DNA of 64,000 nucleotides from NCBI RefSeq assembly GCF_011189575.1, contig NZ_PUJW01000002.1, positions 252,515 to 316,514 of the forward strand, in the 5' to 3' direction. The notes under the pieces were generated by a model. It worked only from the letters and a program-made list of their open reading frames with translations. It was not told the DNA's origin and searched no databases. The translations under genes and the position numbers were made by a program. Position 1 is the stretch's first letter; each line of letters begins with the position of its first letter. Source of the DNA: Photorhabdus cinerea (GTDB taxonomy: Bacteria; Pseudomonadota; Gammaproteobacteria; Enterobacterales; Enterobacteriaceae). Positions 10,458-19,067 of this stretch are shown here, piece by piece.

Positions 10458-10640
10458 CTAAATCCCTGAAACGATAGTATCTAAAGCTGCCATGATATCG
10501 GAGTGAATACTAGGCATAACACAGACGATATCTGTAGCTTTTAACTTGCTCTTCGCTACCGTTGTGACTGACTTTGTAATAACGACATACCGATCACCTT
10601 TAATCTCAATCACTGGCGTTATCTGACAACAAAGCAATCG
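10458..10640 (-). pseudogene. ccdB: 3' fragment of a ccdB toxin gene
   Basis: Read on the minus strand, about 58 codons ending in TAG give ITPVIEIKGDRYVVITKS, then VTTVAKSKLKATDIVCVM, then PSIHSDIMAALDTIVSGI. This matches the C-terminal half of CcdB, whose family ends with a P-V-hydrophobic-x-I-x-G opening, a YV-x-x-T strand and an A-L-D-x-L-x-x-G-I finish. The N-terminal half is absent here; the frame closes at a TTA-derived stop near 10641-10646. CcdB poisons DNA gyrase. The fragment cannot make a full toxin. An intact ccdA lies 5.3 kb away on the same strand, beyond the lasso cluster. Confidence 0.65.
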
Positions 10641-10670
10641 GCATTATTACCTGTGAATCATAGTCGTCTA

Positions 10671-10706
10671 GGAGAGCATAAAATCTGTAGGGTATTTATG
10701 CTCTCC
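10671..10706. terminator. Perfect 12-bp stem-loop between convergent genes
   Basis: GGAGAGCATAAA at 10671-10682 pairs perfectly with TTTATGCTCTCC at 10695-10706 around a 12-nt loop. It lies between the stop of the plus-strand kinase gene and the end of the minus-strand exporter gene. No long T run follows, so a bidirectional stop is plausible but unproven. It lies next to the ccdB fragment. Confidence 0.45.
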
Positions 10707-10759
10707 CTCCATTCAGGTACAGCTATGCCCATGGTGAGAAAGACCTTTTCCTCCGTCTC

Positions 10760-12526
10760 CTATATCATCTCAGTGCGTTTCTGATAGAAACTGGCTTGAC
10801 TATGAAACATTCGGGCATATTTTCCGTTCTGTGCGATAAGTTCATCATGTGTCCCTGCTTCAACAAGGCGACCCTGGTGCAATACGATAATGCGGTCGAC
10901 AAAGCGCGTTAAGGAAAGGCGATGACTGACAATAACGGTTGTCCGTTGCTTGGCGAGTTTGAGTATAAGACGCATTATCTCGCCTTCAGACTCTGGGTCA
11001 AGCGCTGAGGTGGGTTCATCGAAAACAAGCAGGTCGGCATCATCAACGTGAGCCATTGCCCGCGCGATAGCCAGCCGTTGCCATTGTCCTCCAGATATAT
11101 CGGCTCCACCTTCTATTTCCGTCGTTAATGGTGTATCCAGCCGCTTTTCAAGAAAATTAAGGCCAACCTCCCGCAGATATTCGTTGATAGATTGCGTATC
11201 GCTGGTAACAAGATTACCACTTACGTCAAGTGGGAAACGTGCAAAGTCTTGAAATACACCAATGACGCGTGGAGGAATACGCGATATCGACCACGTTAGT
11301 TCGCCAGTGGTCGGTGCATATAGCCCGCATAGCATTTTGAGCAGGCTTGTTTTTCCAGCGCCATTTTCACCAACGATTGCGATCGTCTGCCCATGCTGAA
11401 TGTTCAAATCAATTTTCTCCAACGCAGCTCGTTCAGTACCTGGATAGTGCAGTTCAACATCTCGCAATGTTATATAGGGTATGATCACCGATGATTTGGG
11501 CACAGGCTGAGGCTTACGCATGTCCTCGCAATTTGTCTTCTGTTTAGCCGTATGGATGGAAACTAGGTTGCGATACGGACGTACGGCATATGACACTCGC
11601 AACAGGTCACCGAAATTAAAAATGACCGCTGATAGGCCGTCTTTCAGTTGAACGAGTGCACCAAGCAAAAAGGCGAGCTGAGCAATGCTGAACTTACCTA
11701 ACTGAAATCCATTGACAACAACATAAAGCGGTATGCTCAGACAGATGCTCGCGAACAAGGAGGTGAGCAACAGTTTAATGGCGTTACGTGTACGTACCTG
11801 CTTGATATGCTTAAGATAGTTATCATAAAGAGTTTGCCACCGACTCAGCAAATGCGCCTGCATACGATAAAGACGCAAATCTTTAGCAAATTCAGGCTGT
11901 GTTAATATTCGCTCCAGAATACGTAGTTCGTTAAATGTCGCTGCATGATGTTCCTGCACATCCCAACTTTCGCTTTCCGTTCGAGCACGGTACATCACGG
12001 TAGGCACCATGCCCATCAGCATAAGGAAAGGGATCCACCATGCGACTTGCCCTGTCAGGAAAAGAATCGGAATAATCATCAAAATTCCCGTACATACGGC
12101 GTATAGATGTGACACCATCTCACCCAATTCATCGCCGACTTTGGTCGAGAGAATAGCCATTTCACGTAGTTTGGTGTCTTCATGAATGGCGAGGCCCGGG
12201 AACGTTGCGATGATCTCGTTCACCTTACGTTTCAGCAGCATGACTGCTGAATCTCGCAATGTATCTACGATAAAGTTTGAGATAGCATTCAGTCCGTCCT
12301 GAAAACCACTGAGTATAAAATAGGTAGACACTAATGCGATGACAGCCGCTGCGGCTATATTGGTGGTTAGGACTTCTATGAGATGAGCGTTGATATAAAG
12401 TAACGCGCTAGGAATGAGGCCAATGACAAGATTAGAGACAATAGCAATAGTTAACGCGCGCGGTGCTGCTTGCCATAACAGCGACAATGCATTGCGGAGG
12501 TTTTGTATGTTATCCCAATATTTCAT
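10760..12526 (-). CDS. Lasso peptide ABC exporter (D protein)
   Basis: A 588-residue fused exporter: about six membrane helices in the first 320 residues, then a nucleotide-binding domain with Walker A GENGAGKT (K392), signature ISGGQWQRLAIARA, Walker B LLVFDEPTSALD and the SHR switch histidine. As the last gene of a lasso-peptide operon (after precursor, B1, B2 and C) it is expected to export the mature peptide across the inner membrane and to give self-immunity, like McjD. The start lies 18 bp after the end of the cyclase frame. It has no C39 peptidase domain, as expected because leader removal is done by B2. Confidence 0.88.
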   Translation of the reverse strand: MKYWDNIQNLRNALSLLWQAAPRALTIAIVSNLVIGLIPSALLYINAHLIEVLTTNIAAAAVIALVSTYFILSGFQDGLNAISNFIVDTLRDSAVMLLKRKVNEIIATFPGLAIHEDTKLREMAILSTKVGDELGEMVSHLYAVCTGILMIIPILFLTGQVAWWIPFLMLMGMVPTVMYRARTESESWDVQEHHAATFNELRILERILTQPEFAKDLRLYRMQAHLLSRWQTLYDNYLKHIKQVRTRNAIKLLLTSLFASICLSIPLYVVVNGFQLGKFSIAQLAFLLGALVQLKDGLSAVIFNFGDLLRVSYAVRPYRNLVSIHTAKQKTNCEDMRKPQPVPKSSVIIPYITLRDVELHYPGTERAALEKIDLNIQHGQTIAIVGENGAGKTSLLKMLCGLYAPTTGELTWSISRIPPRVIGVFQDFARFPLDVSGNLVTSDTQSINEYLREVGLNFLEKRLDTPLTTEIEGGADISGGQWQRLAIARAMAHVDDADLLVFDEPTSALDPESEGEIMRLILKLAKQRTTVIVSHRLSLTRFVDRIIVLHQGRLVEAGTHDELIAQNGKYARMFHSQASFYQKRTEMI

Positions 12527-12544
12527 GATGGCAGTCTCGGCTCA

Positions 12545-14495
12545 TTAGTTCACGAAAGTACGCAAGGGTGAAAATTTCAGGTAGTTAATTACAGAAGTTC
12601 GCTCCTGCGTAAATTTCTTCAGCCAGGCTTCAAGATCTATCACACCACGCAGGTAATGGTATTCAACACCAAGCTGAGTGTTGGGATCTTCTGTCGCAAT
12701 GATATAGGCTATCAAATAGCGACGGAATTGGGCCTGATCAATGAACTTCCAACTATCCAAGATCATCGGTCTATCCGTCAAACGTAACATCTCTTTCGCG
12801 CTGTTATAAAGCATACGACGAGCCATCAATGCATAGCTCGTTTTGCTCTGTTTGTTGGTAACAAAATTGGGTAGTATGTCGGAATAAGCCTTTCTCGCCA
12901 GCATCTTTGAAGTTGCATATGGGTTGGCAAGATTGAGACGCTTGTAATCATGGTTTAGATGCGGTGGACAGGACAGCATAAATGCGGTCATCCTCGGATC
13001 CAGAAGAGGGTGAGAATGTGTGCAGTAAATGTTCAGCGAATCGAAATAAGTGGCCCGAGGAAAAAGCAAAGTTTTAATGTAATCATGGCCAAGGTATTGA
13101 GCCTGAGCGCGTGCTATCTTTATTTTTTGTAATTTAGCTTGCTGATGCAGCTCAGCTCCAAAGTAGTCGGGCAGCCTCTGGTCATTTGACTCCTCCTTAA
13201 TCAACGCCCGTCTTCCCAAATAAGGTGAAAGAGAAGTGAGTATATGGCGAAAGTAGTCCAGAGAAAAAGGACGCACACGCAGATTCTCGGTGATATATTT
13301 ATGTAATTCCCCGATTCCGTCGTGTATACGAATCGAATCTAGAATCCATTGATGCATTGATGCATTGATGCATTGATTCTCCAAGAATAATATCCCCGCC
13401 TTCTCCCGTCATAATAAGCGATATATTGTTGTGCTGAAAAACGCTAGCGAAAGCCTCCTTGGCAAGTGGGTTAGCGGATGGTTCCGGTCCGTCGACGTAG
13501 GAGATTGGATCGTCTGGTGCCGGCAAACGAAGAAAATTATCGGCATAGACGATATTGTGAGGAAGGTTGCAGTGATGAACTAGTGCCTCAACAATTTTAT
13601 CATCTTGGCTCATTGCAAGGTCTGCATCTCTGAAGCTCATATTGACGCAGAACATGGGAGGGCTTTTATTCAGCGCGAGACTTGCGCCGAGGACAGTACT
13701 TGAGTCTATTCCTCCACTTAGCAGGATCCCATCCGCGCCGGCTTTGAGGCGGTCTGCCACACAGGTATCAAAGTATTCTCGGAATGCGTGCTGAAAGTTT
13801 TCATGATTCTCATGATAAGAGAGCGTCTTACCGTACTGAGAAGCCGCGCTTGTGTTCATTGGCGATAATTTAAACATTCCATCTGTTCTATTGATCTTCA
13901 ATACGCTGCTTATCGGCATCTTTCGTATTTCGGCAAAGAAAGTTGCACCATCGGCCAGTTCGTTTTCTCCTACCATGACGGATTGTGCCAGGAATTCAGA
14001 GCACGACTCATGCCTTATGTTGAGCGGCACACGATGGAACAACAGTAATATTCTTAAGTCATTACTAATGACCCACTGTTTATTCTTTCCCTGCCAGTAA
14101 TAAACTGGATGTGTCGCATAGTGATCAGTCACCGCAAGCACATGGTCGGGCTGAATCGATATGTAGCTAAACTCACCCACTACTCTCCCTTGAGAGGGAT
14201 CAAGTATCGGCGCGTTTTGGCGGAATGATGAAATAAGAAGATCGCTGTCCAAATCACGTATCCATCCGCTGTAAGATGAATGAGCAGTAGATGTTTCAAT
14301 GCTAGTCAACTTTCGTTCAGTGTCGCAAAGGCGAACATCGGCTTCGATCATTGTTGCCCATTGATGATCCATCTTCTTTATACTATCGATTTGGATATCT
14401 GTCATGGCATTGAAGAGAGCGTTAACATATGTATCTATATCAATCGTCGTAGCGTTTATTACCACCGACCAAAGTTTCATATTGAAGTTGCCCAT
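12545..14495 (-). pseudogene. Lasso peptide cyclase (asparagine synthase-like), frame broken by an 8-bp repeat
   Basis: The C enzyme adenylates the core Asp/Glu side chain and forms the macrolactam. The upstream frame (14495 down to 13299) carries a glutamine amidotransferase-like N domain without the catalytic Cys2, and the ATP PP-loop SGGIDSS at residues 260-266; it runs through GEGGDIILGE and then hits TCAATGCA repeats and goes out of frame. The rest (13384 to 12545, beginning with an artefactual Met) carries the C-terminal synthetase domain, including WILDSIRIHDGIGEL. Gaining one repeat unit or losing two rejoins the halves into one protein of about 620 residues. As given, no full cyclase is made unless slippage occurs; a sequencing error is the other explanation. 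Confidence 0.85.
13350..13380. repeat. 8-bp tandem repeat inside the lasso cyclase gene
   Basis: On the minus strand the sequence reads TCAATGCA three times followed by an imperfect fourth unit TCAATGGA. The upstream reading frame enters after GAA (GGD..LGE) and 28 nt separate it from the downstream TGG codon, which is one base out of phase. Eight is not a multiple of three, so each gain or loss changes the frame; full-unit counts of 1 or 4 restore it. Confidence 0.9.
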
Positions 14496-14950
14496 TCAGA
14501 GATGGCTGTATCTGGATTCATGCGCTGTAACGGACTATATCCGCTTAAATCTACATGCCCCGGATTAATAATTTTTGTTTTGAATTTGTTACTGCATAAT
14601 TCAATCCATGCATGACCGACGATCTTCTCATCTTGTTTTTTGATGCCAATCACCATATCGCTGGGTATGCCGTGTAAAGACGCCAACAATTGAACGACAA
14701 TACTCGCTGAATAGCATGATGCACTAGTAATTTCGGATGAATCGGCTTGGTAAATAAAATCACAAATTTCCTGAAAATAGGATTGATCGATATGCTTTGT
14801 CGCATCAGAAAAGTTCCATCGGACAGTGCATGGATATATCGATTTAAAAATACTGAGATAAGCGTCTTTGATTGGTTTTTCCAGCAGTATGGCTCTTACT
14901 AAACTGTGTATTAGAAATATATATGCGTTGTTACTTTTCATAAAGTACAC
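14477..14950 (-). CDS. Lasso leader peptidase B2 (transglutaminase-like)
   Basis: A 157-residue protein with the transglutaminase/peptidase fold of lasso B2 enzymes, which cut the leader peptide next to the core. The catalytic triad is visible: Cys in ITSASCYSASI, His in VGHAWIEL, and an Asp/Asn in the following INPGHVD region. It overlaps the cyclase start by 19 bp and the B1 stop by 20 bp, so the genes are translationally linked. The B1 domain is on a separate gene, the arrangement common in Gram-positive and in some proteobacterial clusters, unlike the fused McjB. Confidence 0.88.
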   Translation of the reverse strand: MYFMKSNNAYIFLIHSLVRAILLEKPIKDAYLSIFKSIYPCTVRWNFSDATKHIDQSYFQEICDFIYQADSSEITSASCYSASIVVQLLASLHGIPSDMVIGIKKQDEKIVGHAWIELCSNKFKTKIINPGHVDLSGYSPLQRMNPDTAISEWATSI

Positions 14951-15212
14951 CTAGATCTAATAACGTAGCTATTCCACCTAAGATTAGTTCAATATCTTCA
15001 GATTTTAATTGGCTATTATTGGCAATACGATCAATAAGGGTTTCTACATACAGGCCATTCGGCGTATCTTGGAAAACACCCATGATATCGGCAGCTACCC
15101 CAGACACACCAAAATACTCTCCCTTGGTTTCGCTATATATTATTGCCTCACCGTCCAACGAAATGTATTCAAGAGGTTTTTTTGAATAAATGAGTTTCGA
15201 GTATCTTTGCAT
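14931..15212 (-). CDS. Lasso leader-binding protein B1 (PqqD-like)
   Basis: A 93-residue PqqD-like RiPP recognition element that binds the leader peptide and presents it to B2 and the cyclase. The fold markers are the strand YISLDGEAIIYSETKGEYFGVSGVAADIMGVF and a helical C-terminal half ending LLDLGVLYEK. It overlaps the B2 start by 20 bp. It follows the precursor gene after an 86-bp gap containing a hairpin. Confidence 0.85.
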   Translation of the reverse strand: MQRYSKLIYSKKPLEYISLDGEAIIYSETKGEYFGVSGVAADIMGVFQDTPNGLYVETLIDRIANNSQLKSEDIELILGGIATLLDLGVLYEK

Positions 15213-15260
15213 TACGTGTTTTTATATATCCATTAAGAGACATGAAGTTGAGAAGAGAAA

Positions 15261-15289
15261 GCACGCACCTAAAAAACTTAGATACGTGC
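15261..15289 (-). terminator. Stem-loop between lasso precursor and B1
   Basis: On the minus strand GCACGTATCTAA and TTAGGTGCGTGC form a 12-bp stem with two G-U pairs and a T-rich loop. It lies just after the precursor stop and before B1. Such a hairpin can act as a partial terminator or 3' stabiliser that gives much precursor mRNA and little enzyme mRNA, as known for other lasso operons; that role is inferred here. Confidence 0.5.
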
Positions 15290-15298
15290 CAAGTACCA

Positions 15299-15415
15299 TT
15301 ATCTTCCGCCGCCTTTCACTCCGCGTCCAAAGACACCATCCCCGGGGCGGGACTTTTTAGACAGGATGATTGCCAGAAATGATCCATAAGAAACTATTTT
15401 TGTAGGCTTAATCAT
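15299..15415 (-). CDS. Lasso peptide precursor, non-canonical core
   Basis: A 38-residue ORF read by eye, with RBS AGAGG seven bases before ATG. The leader (residues 1-18, MIKPTKIVSYGSFLAIIL) keeps the G-x-F element of the family motif YxxPxLxxxGxF-xxxTxG. Counting from F13, the -2 position is I17 instead of Thr and the core begins at S19 instead of Gly. The core is SKKSRPGD followed by GVFGRGVKGGGR, so Asp is core residue 8 and an 8-membered Ser1-Asp8 macrolactam is predicted. The core has six Lys/Arg and seven Gly. It directly precedes B1, B2, C and D. Ring start is inferred, not shown. Confidence 0.75.
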   Translation of the reverse strand: MIKPTKIVSYGSFLAIILSKKSRPGDGVFGRGVKGGGR

Positions 15416-15780
15416 TTTTTTACCTCTTTATATGAAAATTAAGAAAATGTTTAATTAAGGCTCGTCTCGTATACGCGATCATATAAACTAAAAGAATGCA
15501 TAGAAGCTATTTGTTTTTACACTATAACGGGTGATTATGTAAAGAAAAAATTTACAAAATAGAGATGAAAATATAAATTAAAATAGAAATCATGATATTA
15601 CAGTTCTAATAACCAATATACCTAGTAATTGTCCACGAAAAATACAGAAAAAAATACATTATTGCACTTAATATTTTTTCTGTTTTTTATAAAGTATTTA
15701 TTATTATAATTCATATTGACTGATAATAATTACTCTCCTCTGTAAATCATAATATGCCACTATATTAGATCTGAAATAAA
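15416..15780. promoter_or_regulatory. AT-rich lasso operon promoter region
   Basis: About 365 bp without a gene, strongly AT-rich and unlike the flanking coding DNA. It must hold the promoter of the minus-strand lasso operon. No -35/-10 pair or known operator stands out enough to be marked. Confidence 0.4.
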
Positions 15781-15945
15781 ATGTTAGGTAATTTATTTCC
15801 AGACATTAATGATATCATTGGTGGATTGCTAACGCTTTCCGTCAATGAGTCAGGTTATTTCAATTCGTTAATAACATTCCGAGGCGATAATATCCGAGCG
15901 TGGTGGTATCATTTTCAGTTTAGGGGATTTGTTGCGGTAAACAGC
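15781..15945 (-). pseudogene. ccdB: Decayed 5' part of a ccdB toxin gene
   Basis: Directly after the ccdA stop, the minus strand has ATG CTG TTT ACC, like the MQFTV start of CcdB. After a single-base frame change it gives NKSPKLKMIPPRSDIIASE, where SDII resembles the DVQSDII element of the CcdB N-terminus; stops and further shifts follow. Its position exactly where ccdB should begin supports the reading. The match is weak and short, so this is an inference. Confidence 0.4.
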
Positions 15946-15956
15946 ATACTGAGCTA

Positions 15957-16223
15957 TCAAATAACCCCGTATTCATCATCATCGGTAAATAGCCCTGCAC
16001 CATGCTCAAATTCATTGAAAGCGTGGATACCGACTTTGTTTTCAGCTTTCCATTGCTGTCTTCTTTTCTCACGAACAACATCGGACAACATTTTGTCTAG
16101 TGTCGCTGATAAGTTGATCCCTAAATCACGGGCTTCATCTACCACTTCAGCGGTCAAATAAACATTTGTACCACGTTTACCAGATCGTTTTCGTTCTACG
16201 GTTGAGACGCATTGTATTTTCAT
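15957..16223 (-). CDS. ccdA: CcdA-family antitoxin
   Basis: An 88-residue CcdA-type antitoxin. The N-terminal half has the ribbon-helix-helix pattern (GTNVYLTAEVVDEARDLGINLSATLDKML) that binds DNA, and the C-terminal half has the WKAENKVGIHAFNEF motif that wraps CcdB. The start at 16223 has a GAGG six bases before it and fits the family; an in-frame ATG at 16235 has no RBS. No working ccdB follows, so this is an orphan antitoxin beside toxin relics. Confidence 0.75.
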   Translation of the reverse strand: MKIQCVSTVERKRSGKRGTNVYLTAEVVDEARDLGINLSATLDKMLSDVVREKRRQQWKAENKVGIHAFNEFEHGAGLFTDDDEYGVI

Positions 16224-16534
16224 CAGACACCTCATCTATGCGCATAAAACATACACATAAGTCTATAGCAGATAGTAAGCATCATCAAGGAGTTCTAAGT
16301 CGAGATTCCTGACTCCTAAACCAACGGTTTATCGGACTCTTTCACACGACAAGGCAAGCTGATATTTCATCTGGCAGACGGAAAAGTTGGCGTACCCGGT
16401 CACTATCCCCCTTGAAATATATTACATTACTTTATTACTCCCATTGGTGAGTTTCTAGGGAATTTTAGCCTTCAAATCACTACCGTTTTGCAACAAACTT
16501 ACCTTGTATCCTGTTTGAGCTATACTTCATAAAA

Positions 16535-16554
16535 ATAGATTGCATGCGATCTAT
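16535..16554. promoter_or_regulatory. Near-perfect 20-bp palindrome, candidate MarR operator
   Basis: ATAGATTGCATGCGATCTAT is palindromic at 18 of 20 positions. It lies 9 bp after a TATACT box at 16521-16526 that could be the -10 of the MFS operon, so a bound repressor would block it. The CATGCGA core recurs before the carboxylase operon and in the EthD/monooxygenase intergenic region. The remainder of 16224-16641 shows no gene. Confidence 0.6.
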
Positions 16555-16641
16555 TCGTATGACACCATTGTGGTCATTATAGCTCCTTAAGCTGAAGCAA
16601 AGATGACATCTGATTAACCAAACCGAGTCATGGAGTTTAAA

Positions 16642-18198
16642 ATGAACGTTTCACAGCAGATACCTGCTCCTGATAATTATAGTGAGGAGAGAAACCGGTA
16701 TTCAGTATTACTTCCTTTGTGTGCTGCGGGAATCATCATTCCTATCGTATTCACTGGGCCTGCAATTGCTACTCCTATGATTGCACTCGAACTTGGTGGT
16801 TCTTCAATTGAGTTGGGCGGGATTGTTAACGCTTATAACGTTGCTTTTGGTAGTTGTGTGATGGCTGGTGGAACATTGGCTGATCGGTTTGGTCGTAAGC
16901 GTTGTTTTTTAAGTGGATTAATCCTGTTTTTTATCACCTCACTTCTTATTGGTTTTGCTCCCGATATTACTTCACTCAACATACTTCGAGGCATAGAAGG
17001 AATCGCTGGCGCTTTGACTCTGACGAGTTCATCAGCGCTTATCGCGCAAGAATTTGATGAACATTTACGATTGCGCGCGTTTAGTTTCCTTGGTACCTCT
17101 TTTGGCATTGGATTAGCATTCGGCCCTATGCTTGTGGGGATGATGATAGCTAATTTCGGTTGGAGATCGCTTTTTTTCTTTATCGCGCTGGTATCACTGA
17201 TTGTCCTTTTGTTCAGTGCCAAAAAGGTAAATGAATCAAAAGATCCCGACGCGAAAAATATAGATTGGCCGGGCATCATTCTTTTTACACTTGCCTTGAG
17301 TACATTAACGCTGGGAATTGTTTTTGCACCGGAAAGGGGATGGACTGATATTTATATTATTGGGTTATTTCTTGCGAGTGCTTTGTTTTTAGTTATTTTT
17401 GTTATAGCGGAAGTTAAGTCTCGATATGCAATGCTTGATTTAAGCCTGTTCCGCTATCCGCGATTTATTGGCGTGCAATTATTGCCCATTTCAACCGGAT
17501 TCTGTTTTGTCGCATTATTGGTTTCTCTACCAATCTGGTTCATCGGTATTCAAGGTTTTGATGAGGGGCGAGTCGGCCTTGCCATCCTTCCACTGACAGC
17601 ACCGATGCTCATTGTTCCTTTTATTGCTGGGTACCTCTCAAAATATATTTCACCTGGGTTGATCTGTAGCATTGGGTTGTTGGTTGCCGCTCTTGGCGGA
17701 TACTGGTTAGCTTTCAGCCTTCAAGTTAACGGAGAGATAAATTCTTTAGTTGGTCCTTTGTTAATGATCGGTATTGGCAGTGGGTTGCCGTGGGGACTCA
17801 TGGATGGTTTATCTATGAGCGTAGTTCCTAAAGAACGCGCAGGCATGGCAGCAGGCATATTTACAACGATGCGCGTGTCTGGAGAAGCTTTAGCTATCGC
17901 TATCATTGGTGCTTTGCTGGCAGCTCAAACATCAGCCATTCTGGTTTCCTCCAAAGCAGATCATGCTTTTTCAAATATCGTCTCCAGTGAGTGGGGAGGA
18001 AAGATCGCGAGTGGCCAAATGTCATCTATACTTGAATCGGTTGCTGATGCAGATAAGGCAAGTTTAGGCTACTGGCTTGCAACAATATATCAAAGCTCAT
18101 TTGGTTCAATTCTACTGATAATAGCCGCATTAACAGCGTTAAGTGCGTTAGCTTGTGCATTATTGCTACGACGTGAAAAGCAAAACGCAATTCGCTGA
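16642..18198 (+). CDS. MFS drug/metabolite transporter, 14-TM type
   Basis: A 518-residue integral membrane protein of the major facilitator superfamily, DHA2-like (EmrB/QacA group) by its length and about 13-14 hydrophobic segments. The family loop GTLADRFGRKR between TM2 and TM3 is clear, and the motif C-like GPMLVGMM in TM5 suggests export by proton antiport. The start at 16642 is preferred because GGAG lies seven bases before it; ATG 16630 would put this RBS inside the gene. It begins the SDR/OYE operon under the palindromic site, so it may export or import the island's substrate or product. Confidence 0.85.
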   Translation: MNVSQQIPAPDNYSEERNRYSVLLPLCAAGIIIPIVFTGPAIATPMIALELGGSSIELGGIVNAYNVAFGSCVMAGGTLADRFGRKRCFLSGLILFFITSLLIGFAPDITSLNILRGIEGIAGALTLTSSSALIAQEFDEHLRLRAFSFLGTSFGIGLAFGPMLVGMMIANFGWRSLFFFIALVSLIVLLFSAKKVNESKDPDAKNIDWPGIILFTLALSTLTLGIVFAPERGWTDIYIIGLFLASALFLVIFVIAEVKSRYAMLDLSLFRYPRFIGVQLLPISTGFCFVALLVSLPIWFIGIQGFDEGRVGLAILPLTAPMLIVPFIAGYLSKYISPGLICSIGLLVAALGGYWLAFSLQVNGEINSLVGPLLMIGIGSGLPWGLMDGLSMSVVPKERAGMAAGIFTTMRVSGEALAIAIIGALLAAQTSAILVSSKADHAFSNIVSSEWGGKIASGQMSSILESVADADKASLGYWLATIYQSSFGSILLIIAALTALSALACALLLRREKQNAIR

Positions 18199-18240
18199 TA
18201 TACAGTTTTAATTAATTGACTTGCAAAAGCGAGGTATCTG

Positions 18241-19044
18241 ATGGATTTGCAGCTGACAGGAAAACGAGCTTTGGTAACGGGAAGTAATAGTGGGATTGGT
18301 AGAGCAATAGCGATTTCCTTAGCGAATGAAGGCGTACAGGTTGTTGTACATGGAAGGCGGAAAAAGGAAACCGAAGAAGTGATGCAGGAAATACTTGTTC
18401 ATGGTGGTCAAGTGCGCATGGTTATTGGCGATCTGACCGATGATGACCAGGCTCAGGAGGTTGCTCAGTTGGCTCAGGCTGCATTTGGCGGAATCGATAT
18501 ATTAGTTGCAAATGCTGGCGCTTTTCCACCAACGCCAATTCTGGAAAGTACAGCTCAGGATTGGTTAAATCTTTACGATCAAAACGTGGGTTCTATCATT
18601 CGTTTGCTTCGTTTTATTGTTCCTTCAATGGTTGAAAATGGATGGGGGCGAGTAATTACTTTAGGGAGTATTGCCGCATCCCGTCCCTTTGCTTCTTTCG
18701 GTGCTTATGCGACAACAAAATCGGCCTGTGTGAGCCTTGCGGTCACCATTGCAAAAGAATTTGCGGGTACAGGTGTAACTTCCAATTGTATTAGTCCGGG
18801 TGATGTTATTACCCCGGCAGCAGAACAGCATTGGCGAACCGTAGCTAAACGTAATGATTGGGCAGATGAGTGGGAAAAAATTGAATCTCATGTGGCTACT
18901 AATATTTCACCGACTTTGGTAGGGCGATTAGGCCGACCAGAAGAAATTGCTGATCTGGTGACTTTCTTGGCAAGTCCGAAATCTAATTATATTAATGGTT
19001 CTAATTTTAGGATCGACGGTGGTTTTTTAGCGAGTACGGCTTAA
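18241..19044 (+). CDS. Short-chain dehydrogenase/reductase
   Basis: A 267-residue classical SDR, an NAD(P)-dependent oxidoreductase acting on an alcohol or carbonyl. The Rossmann motif GSNSGIGRAIA sits at residues 14-24, NAG at about 93, the catalytic Ser in ITLGSIAASRP and Tyr-x3-Lys in YATTKSA. The C-terminal NYINGSNFRIDGGF is the family signature. An Arg/Gly pair after the first strand (VVVHGRRKKE) suggests NADPH preference. RBS GAGG is at the right distance. It lies between the MFS gene and the OYE gene with gaps of 42 and 23 bp. Confidence 0.9.
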   Translation: MDLQLTGKRALVTGSNSGIGRAIAISLANEGVQVVVHGRRKKETEEVMQEILVHGGQVRMVIGDLTDDDQAQEVAQLAQAAFGGIDILVANAGAFPPTPILESTAQDWLNLYDQNVGSIIRLLRFIVPSMVENGWGRVITLGSIAASRPFASFGAYATTKSACVSLAVTIAKEFAGTGVTSNCISPGDVITPAAEQHWRTVAKRNDWADEWEKIESHVATNISPTLVGRLGRPEEIADLVTFLASPKSNYINGSNFRIDGGFLASTA

Positions 19045-19067
19045 TTCGATATAACTAGAGGGATATT

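Noticed and set aside
15781..16161. Plus-strand ORF of 126 codons facing ccdA
   Set aside because: Its second half is the antisense of the ccdA gene and its first half is the antisense of the decayed ccdB; no RBS is present before ATG.
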